13,050 bases of DNA from an uncultured delta proteobacterium. Lineage in GTDB: Bacteria > Myxococcota_A > Polyangia > Polyangiales > Polyangiaceae. The notes under the pieces are model-generated. The model made no database searches, had not been told where the DNA came from, and worked only from the letters and a program-made list of their open reading frames with translations. Position numbers and translations under genes: made by a program. The DNA is taken from assembly GCA_903858055.1 (NCBI GenBank), contig CAIOHM010000245.1:1-13050 (forward strand). Direction: 5' to 3'. The first letter of the stretch is position 1; every line of letters starts with the position of its first letter. Positions 6,776 through 13,050 of this stretch are shown in pieces.

Positions 6776-8158
6776 TCACGTCGCGAGCTGGAAGAGCAGG
6801 CTCTTCGGCCGCGAGAGCCGATAGAACCCGTCGAGCCCGTACGCGACGCCGTTGCCCGAGCCCTTGCGACCGGACCACGGAAGCATGGGGTCGATCTCGC
6901 TGCAGCGGTTCAGGTAGACGGTGCCCACCTCGAGCTGCCGCGCAATGCGCTCGGCGTGGGTCGCGTCTTTGGTCCAGAGGCTCGCCGTGAGACCGAGCGA
7001 GACGTCGTTCATGCGCGTGATGGCCTCTTCGTCGGAGTCGACGACGACCACCGGCATCACGGGCCCGAGCACCTCGCGCTGGATGATTTGCATGTCGTGG
7101 CGCACGTCGGTGACGAGTGTCGGCTCGAAGAAGCGGCCGAGACCGTCGACGTTGCGGCGCTTTCCGCCAAGCACGATGCACCCGCCGCGGTTCGCGGCGT
7201 CGAACATGAGGCGCTCGAGTTCGCCGATCTGGGTGCTCTTCGCGAGCGGGCCCATGCGCGTACCCGGCGATGAGGGATCTCCGAGCGCCCACTCGTGCAT
7301 CCGCGCCTCCGCCGCGTCGACGAAGCGGTCGAAGAGTGTACGATGCACGTAAACGCGCTCGACCGCCGCGCAGTCTTGGCCTGCGTTCGACATCGCGCCG
7401 CGGACGACCTCTTCGACCGTCCGATCGAAGTCGCAATCGTGGGCGACGTAGGCCGCGTCGTTGCCGCCGAGGAAGAGATCGTAACCGACGAAGCGCCCCG
7501 CGATGGCGGCCTTGAGACGCATCGCGCCCATGTGGGAGCCCGCGTAGACCAGGTGATCGACGCGCGCGTCGCCCATGACACGTTCGAGCAGCGCGTAGTC
7601 GCAGTCGAGCTGCTGCACGAGGTACCAAGGCGCGTCGCCGTCGTCGAATGCGTTGACGAAGTACTTGGTCACGAGGCTCGTGCGCAGCGCATGCTTCACG
7701 ATGACCGCGTTGCCGCAGAGGAGCGCCGTGACGAGCGGGCCGACGAGCGAGAGCAGCGGCGAGTTCCACGAGGGCATCACGAGCACGACGCCGTGCGGCT
7801 CACGGATGACCTTGCGTGAGACGCCTTCCCCGGGGAACTCCCCCTCCTGGAGCGCCTTCTTCGCGAGCGAGATGATCTGTCGCCCACGCGCGACGGCGCG
7901 CTTCGCCTCCACGCGCGATTGCGTGATCGGCTTGCCCATGAGGCGCGTGACGTCGGTGGCCATCGCCTCCTGGCGTGCGTCGAGGGCGTTCATGGCGCGC
8001 TCGCAAATCGCGATGCGGGTGTCGAGGTCCGACACCTGGAACGCCTTCGATGCGCCCCTCGCTTGATCGATGAGCAGGGAGATGTCGTCCCAGCCGAGGA
8101 ACGTCACCTCACAAGCCACCGCCCCCGAGAACGGGTTGTCGACGAGCATCGCATTCAT
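6776..8158 (-). CDS. Aldehyde dehydrogenase superfamily protein lacking the general-base Glu
   Basis: The product has 460 residues from ATG 8158, normal for an NAD(P)-dependent aldehyde dehydrogenase, which oxidises an aldehyde through a Cys thiohemiacetal. Motifs present are the oxyanion Asn132 in MPSWNSPLL, cofactor Lys155 in AVIVKHA, catalytic Cys263 in SNAGQDCAAVERV, and cofactor Glu362 in REVLGPV. The usual E-L-G-G motif reads LFLGG: Phe229 stands where the general-base Glu should be, exactly 34 residues before the Cys, the same spacing as Glu268-Cys302 in human ALDH2. The substrate cannot be told. Loss of this Glu is known in some relatives such as CoA-acylating members, so the chemistry may differ from plain hydrolytic oxidation. 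A longer TTG start at 8197 has no ribosome site and falls inside a possible -35 element; ATG 8149 is a further option. The gene is alone on its strand, separated from the upstream tRNA by a terminator. Confidence 0.88.
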   Translation of the reverse strand: MNAMLVDNPFSGAVACEVTFLGWDDISLLIDQARGASKAFQVSDLDTRIAICERAMNALDARQEAMATDVTRLMGKPITQSRVEAKRAVARGRQIISLAKKALQEGEFPGEGVSRKVIREPHGVVLVMPSWNSPLLSLVGPLVTALLCGNAVIVKHALRTSLVTKYFVNAFDDGDAPWYLVQQLDCDYALLERVMGDARVDHLVYAGSHMGAMRLKAAIAGRFVGYDLFLGGNDAAYVAHDCDFDRTVEEVVRGAMSNAGQDCAAVERVYVHRTLFDRFVDAAEARMHEWALGDPSSPGTRMGPLAKSTQIGELERLMFDAANRGGCIVLGGKRRNVDGLGRFFEPTLVTDVRHDMQIIQREVLGPVMPVVVVDSDEEAITRMNDVSLGLTASLWTKDATHAERIARQLEVGTVYLNRCSEIDPMLPWSGRKGSGNGVAYGLDGFYRLSRPKSLLFQLAT

Positions 8159-8167
8159 GTCTCGCGA

Positions 8168-8197
8168 AGAATCGCACGGAACGGGCGCATGAGGCAA
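8168..8197 (-). promoter_or_regulatory. Weak promoter candidate for the aldehyde dehydrogenase gene
   Basis: On the minus strand TTGCCT (8197-8192) and GATTCT (8173-8168) are 18 bases apart, with 9 bases from the -10 element to the ATG at 8158. This geometry resembles the candidate promoter at 4616-4645. The hexamers are poor matches (4/6 and 3/6). The gene probably needs its own promoter because a strong terminator lies just upstream. Confidence 0.25.
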
Positions 8198-8265
8198 AAC
8201 AGGAACGCGCCCACGGATTCGCTCCGGTCATGGCTCGCGCTCAACTCGCCCGGCAACGCCCGCCC

Positions 8266-8299
8266 AAACGAAAAACCGCGGGGCTTGCGGCCTCGCGGT
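8266..8299 (-). terminator. Intrinsic terminator downstream of tRNA-Ala
   Basis: Reading leftward, ACCGCG, a mismatched A, GGC, a 5-base CGCAA loop, GCC, a mismatched C, and CGCGGT form a 9-pair GC-rich stem (8299-8275). TTTT and then a further TTT after two bases follow directly. This is a textbook Rho-independent terminator 13 bases past the tRNA 3' end. It ends the aspS/tRNA-Ala transcript before the aldehyde dehydrogenase gene. Confidence 0.85.
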
Positions 8300-8311
8300 C
8301 TTCGTACCAAG

Positions 8312-8384
8312 TGGAGCTGAGGGGGATCGAACCCCTGACCTCATGCATGCCATGCATGCGCTCTCCCAGCTGAGCTACAGCCCC
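8312..8384 (-). tRNA. tRNA-Ala, anticodon GGC
   Basis: The 73-base gene folds as a full cloverleaf. The acceptor GGGGCTG pairs with CAGCTCC (one G-U pair). The D arm is GCTCAGCTGGGAGAGC. The anticodon stem is CATGC/GCATG with loop ATGGCAT, giving anticodon GGC (alanine, GCC/GCU codons). The variable loop is AGGTC, and the T arm is AGGGG-TTCGATC-CCCCT. The discriminator is A. CCA is not encoded (the next bases are CTT), so it must be added after transcription. It lies 80 bases downstream of aspS on the same strand. The spacer 8385-8464 has a T6 run on the minus strand (8436-8431) but no convincing stem, and no clear tRNA promoter, so read-through from aspS is possible. Confidence 0.97.
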
Positions 8385-8464
8385 GGTAGGGAGTGCGGCA
8401 AGTAGCGCGAAGGGTCGGGTTTGTCTCCAGAAAAAACGACCGCCCCTCGTGCCGCGACAAATTC

Positions 8465-10339
<1,875 letters not shown>

Positions 10340-10437
10340 GGTCTTGCCTCGGCGCCGCTCGCTAACAGGATCGACGCCCCGCGGCAAAGAGCGCCGAGAA
10401 TTTCTGGAACGCCGCCCCGCGTGGGAAGGTCGGCCCC
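10340..10437. promoter_or_regulatory. Divergent intergenic region between aspS and the membrane protein gene
   Basis: These 98 bases must carry the 5' signals of both divergent genes. Ribosome sites are visible: GAGG 6 bases before aspS on the minus strand, and GGGAAGG (10423-10429) 8 bases before the ATG at 10438 on the plus strand. An AT-richer island (GAGAATTTCTGG, about 10396-10407) may contain promoter elements, but no pair of hexamers is convincing. No T-box or riboswitch-like structure was seen. Confidence 0.4.
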
Positions 10438-12111
10438 ATGCGCGCGTCGCGCCCCCCCGTTTCGTCTCGCCTCGCCTTCGCCGGTGCCCTCGCGCTCTTC
10501 GGCGTCGGTGGCGCGCTCTGGCTCGATCGCCCCGTCGCATCGACGGACAGCGACGCGGCGCGAGTCCTCGGCGGCGTCGCGTCGCCGGGCTCGCCGCTCG
10601 TGGAGTCGCTCCTCGCGGCGGCGCTTCGGCCGCTTCGCTTCGATTGGCGCGTCGAGGCGGCACGCGCGGTGCTCCTCGTCACGTGGCTCCTCGCGGCGGC
10701 GGTCCTCGCTCGGCGCGTGATGCCGACGATGATCGCAGCCGGTCCCGCCGCGTTTCGCGACGGACGCATCGCCTCGCTGCTCCGCTGGGTCGTGGTGGCG
10801 CTCGTGCTCGCGAGCGCGCCGGTCGTCGGCACCTTTCATCTCGGCGGCGCCCTCGTGCCGCTCGCGCTCTTGCTGGTCGTCGACGAGCTCGACCACGAGG
10901 AGCACGCGGCCCTCGCCTCCCTCGCGTCGTTCGCCGTGAGCCTCGAGGGGCCCTCGTTCGCGATCGCGGCGCTCGCGGGTGGCGCTGCTGCACTGGTGCG
11001 GCAACGCACGGCCATGGCGGCGCTCCGCACGCTGGCCCCGGGCCTCGCCCTCGCGGTGCGCGCGCTCCCCGTTGCCGAGCGCCTCGGGCCCCTCGCCTTC
11101 CTCGCGACCCTCCCGCCGCTCCCCGTGGCCGCCTTGCCCATCGACGGCGTCGTCGTGGGACTCGGCACGGCGGGCGTCGTCGTGGCGATCATGCGCCGCG
11201 CCATGCCGCACGTGCGCGTCGCGACGGAGGGCCTCGCTCTCGCGTTGGTGTTGCCGCTCGTGTGCCTCGATCGAGAGCGCCTCGTAGGCCTCGACACGGC
11301 CACCGCGCGTGCCGCCGTCGTCATCGCCCTCGCACGCCCCATGGCCGCTGCCGCCGCGGCCAGCTTCACGCTCGCGGGCAGTGACACGCTCGCACGCTAC
11401 CGCCGAGTTTTTCTCGGTGTCGCGTGGCTCGCCTTCGTGGCACGCGCGGGCACCGAGCTCTCCTACCGAGCGCGCGAGACCTTCGCGAGCGCCGACGACG
11501 CGCGCGGCCTCGTGTCCGAAATCCCCGACGACGCCGTGGTCCTCGTCGACGACGACGCGCTCTTCGGCCGCCTCGTGGTTGCGCGTGCGGTCAACGCCCT
11601 CGCGCCGAGCACCACGCTCCTCCGCTGGAGGCACGAAGCCCCCGCTCGCCTCGCCGCCGAACTCGATCGCGACGTCGCGCTACGCCCGCTCGTACGTGAC
11701 CTCACGCTGCGCGGCCAAGGCGATCCCCGCACGGTGTTCGACCTCGCGAAGGGCCGCCCCACGCGCAGCACCGCCGGCGCCGTGTGGACCTCCGACACCG
11801 CGACGCGCCTCGTCCCGGCAGGGTACTTCCTGCGTCCCGTCGACGAAGAGCGCGAGAGCGCCTCGACCGCGAAGACGCCCGAGCTCGACCACAAGGCCCT
11901 CGACACGACCCTCTCCGCCCTGCGCGATGGCCAGGACCGAGCTGCGAACCTCGAAGCGCATCGCCTCCTGTGCACGGAAGCGGCCCTCTTCGCAGCCTCG
12001 GGCCGCAAGGACATCGCCAGCCGCTACTGCCACCTCATGGCCCCGAGCGCCGCCACGGTCCGCTGCAGCATCTGCCCGAACGAGCTACGCGTCAGCGCAC
12101 GAGACCGCTGA
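10438..12111 (+). CDS. Polytopic membrane protein, possibly a degenerate DUF2723-like glycosyltransferase relative
   Basis: The product has 557 residues. Roughly ten hydrophobic segments occupy residues ~12-335, for example LAFAGALALFGVGGALWL (12-29) and AVLLVTWLLAAAVL (~77-90). A soluble C-terminal part of ~200 residues follows. Two segments recall the DUF2723/PMT-like membrane family. TDSDAARVLGGVASPGSPL (36-54) sits where that family has an acidic residue and an H-P-P-G-Y-P loop, here without the His. EIPDDAVVLVDDDALFGR (~361-378) resembles the family's post-membrane segment. The end holds a CSIC pair (Cys543, Cys546) that could bind metal or form a disulfide. The start has GGGAAGG 8 bases upstream. 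It is divergent from aspS and overlaps the next gene tail to tail by 20 bases. The membrane location is well supported; the glycosyltransferase link is weak and the function unknown. Confidence 0.75.
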   Translation: MRASRPPVSSRLAFAGALALFGVGGALWLDRPVASTDSDAARVLGGVASPGSPLVESLLAAALRPLRFDWRVEAARAVLLVTWLLAAAVLARRVMPTMIAAGPAAFRDGRIASLLRWVVVALVLASAPVVGTFHLGGALVPLALLLVVDELDHEEHAALASLASFAVSLEGPSFAIAALAGGAAALVRQRTAMAALRTLAPGLALAVRALPVAERLGPLAFLATLPPLPVAALPIDGVVVGLGTAGVVVAIMRRAMPHVRVATEGLALALVLPLVCLDRERLVGLDTATARAAVVIALARPMAAAAAASFTLAGSDTLARYRRVFLGVAWLAFVARAGTELSYRARETFASADDARGLVSEIPDDAVVLVDDDALFGRLVVARAVNALAPSTTLLRWRHEAPARLAAELDRDVALRPLVRDLTLRGQGDPRTVFDLAKGRPTRSTAGAVWTSDTATRLVPAGYFLRPVDEERESASTAKTPELDHKALDTTLSALRDGQDRAANLEAHRLLCTEAALFAASGRKDIASRYCHLMAPSAATVRCSICPNELRVSARDR

Positions 12112-13050
12112 CCGAGAGCTTGCCCATCTCGTAGCGCACGTAGCGCGAGCGACCTTGTGGGTCCATGAAGGTTGCACGCAAGGTGCGCGGGCCTTCGAAG
12201 AGCTGAACCTCCGCGGCCACGCGCCCGAGCTCGAGCGTGAGCGCGACGACCTCCGTGCCACCGGCCTCGCGGCCGACGATCAGGCTGCACGGACCGCGCT
12301 CGCCGACGCAACCCGAGTGCACGACGAGCTCGTCGTTGAGCGAGGGTCGCCAGCGCCACGCACGGAAAGCGGCTTCGTCTTTCGCGCGCGTGCGGAGCGA
12401 GAGCGGCATGCCTTCGCGGGTGACCACGCGCTCGAGCACGATGTTGCGCGAGGGCTTGAGCGTCACCTCGACGTCGTTGCGCTCGCCCGCGCAGCAACGG
12501 AACCCGACCGTCGGGCTCTTCGAGGCGACCGAGCGCGGGCCGGCGTTCGCGCAGCGCGCGACGACCTCGCCTTGGGGCATGGGTGCATTGCCGCCGCGCA
12601 CGACGCCTTGGTCACCCGCTCCGCTGCGCTTCCAGTTCGACGAGGTCCACTCGAAGGCCCCGCCATGAAGATCCGCGACCTCGAAGCCCGACACGCACGC
12701 GGGGTTCGCGCCTCGGGGCTGGAGCGCGGCACGCTCCGCGGGCACACCGATGCCACAGGAGGCCGCAGCGAACGCGCCCCCCACGTACAGGTCTTGCGAG
12801 GGGCCCTTGCACGCGCGCTCCCACTCCGCCTCGGTGCACAGGCGCTTCTCCGCCTTCGTGCAGAGGCGCTCCGCCTCCTCGCGCGTGACGTTCGTGGTGG
12901 CGATCGCCCCTGGCTCGTTGGGGTACGGGAGCTTGTCGATGAAGAACCCGGTCATGGACTTCTCTTCACCGGGGAGCTCTTCGTCGGCGAGGCGCGGGGT
13001 GACGTCCTTCGGCGTGCCCATGAGCAGGACACCGGGCGGCACCCACAGCA
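12092..13050 (-). CDS. SUMF1/formylglycine-generating-enzyme-like domain protein, 5' partial
   Basis: The frame runs off the right edge (a GTG at 13042 is internal: upstream codons read Leu-Trp and continue the domain), so the true start lies outside. Numbering from that GTG, the SUMF1/FGE fold covers ~1-185: VPPGVLLMG, FFIDK, NVTREEAERLC, KRLCTEAEWERACKG, VADLHGGAFEWTSSNW, VVRGG and VGFRCC. True FGE enzymes oxidise a sulfatase Cys using a Cys pair five residues apart; only the second seems present (Cys164), with Glu159 at the first. It is therefore probably not a sulfatase activator. SUMF1-like domains also occur in EgtB/PvdO-type enzymes and in binding proteins. Eight Cys within the domain suggest disulfides and export. 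A beta-rich tail of ~125 residues (190-316) follows that I do not recognise. Its 3' end overlaps the convergent membrane protein gene. Confidence 0.85.
   Translation of the reverse strand, partial: LWVPPGVLLMGTPKDVTPRLADEELPGEEKSMTGFFIDKLPYPNEPGAIATTNVTREEAERLCTKAEKRLCTEAEWERACKGPSQDLYVGGAFAAASCGIGVPAERAALQPRGANPACVSGFEVADLHGGAFEWTSSNWKRSGAGDQGVVRGGNAPMPQGEVVARCANAGPRSVASKSPTVGFRCCAGERNDVEVTLKPSRNIVLERVVTREGMPLSLRTRAKDEAAFRAWRWRPSLNDELVVHSGCVGERGPCSLIVGREAGGTEVVALTLELGRVAAEVQLFEGPRTLRATFMDPQGRSRYVRYEMGKLSVSGLVR

Noticed and set aside
6369..7769. Minus-strand 466-codon frame overlapping the glycoside hydrolase end and the aldehyde dehydrogenase
   Set aside because: It is a shifted frame of the aldehyde dehydrogenase gene running through the hairpin into the antisense of the hydrolase; Arg-rich with no domain.
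8340..8362. Palindromic ATGCATG repeats
   Set aside because: They are the anticodon arm of the tRNA-Ala gene, explained by its stem-loop.
8385..8464. Possible aspS terminator (T6 run) or tRNA promoter
   Set aside because: No stable stem precedes the T run, and no hexamer pair near the tRNA is better than chance.

Overview
The window is a high-GC bacterial chromosome segment. Its strong preference for CTC leucine codons, large DUF3857/transglutaminase-like lipoproteins, a SUMF1-type protein and a bacterial AspRS suggest a myxobacterium-like (Myxococcota, perhaps Polyangia) genome. That taxonomic guess rests on gene style only; no marker phylogeny was possible.

Layout. Positions 1-978 hold one open frame, cut by the left edge. 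Its first ~170 bases read as the C-terminal tail of an indolepyruvate:ferredoxin oxidoreductase, and the rest as the C-terminal half of a DUF3857/transglutaminase-like protein. The codon use changes at the junction, so this is a chimera, either biological or from assembly. It overlaps (ATGA) a second, full-length DUF3857/transglutaminase-like lipoprotein (975-4619) in which all three catalytic triad positions appear to be replaced. A plausible promoter straddles that gene's stop codon and feeds a beta-galactosidase-like clan GH-A glycoside hydrolase (4654-6720) with an apparently leaderless GTG start.

A hairpin separates this rightward block from a leftward block. Read from its 5' end, the leftward block is aspS (10339-8465), tRNA-Ala(GGC) (8384-8312) with a clear intrinsic terminator, and an aldehyde dehydrogenase (8158-6776) whose general-base glutamate is replaced by phenylalanine. 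aspS is divergent from a polytopic membrane protein (10438-12111). The stop end of that gene overlaps, tail to tail, a SUMF1/formylglycine-generating-enzyme-like gene that runs off the right edge.

How they work together. The two DUF3857 genes form a translationally coupled pair, probably envelope proteins. The remaining genes look like independent housekeeping or accessory units rather than one pathway. I see no CRISPR array, insertion sequence, integrase or phage gene, and no evidence for a new multi-gene defence or biosynthetic system. The items most worth checking are the chimeric left end and several enzyme-family members that have lost catalytic residues. No gene-free stretch exceeds 300 bases; the largest gap, about 306 bases between the aldehyde dehydrogenase and aspS, is filled by the tRNA, its terminator and a weak promoter candidate.
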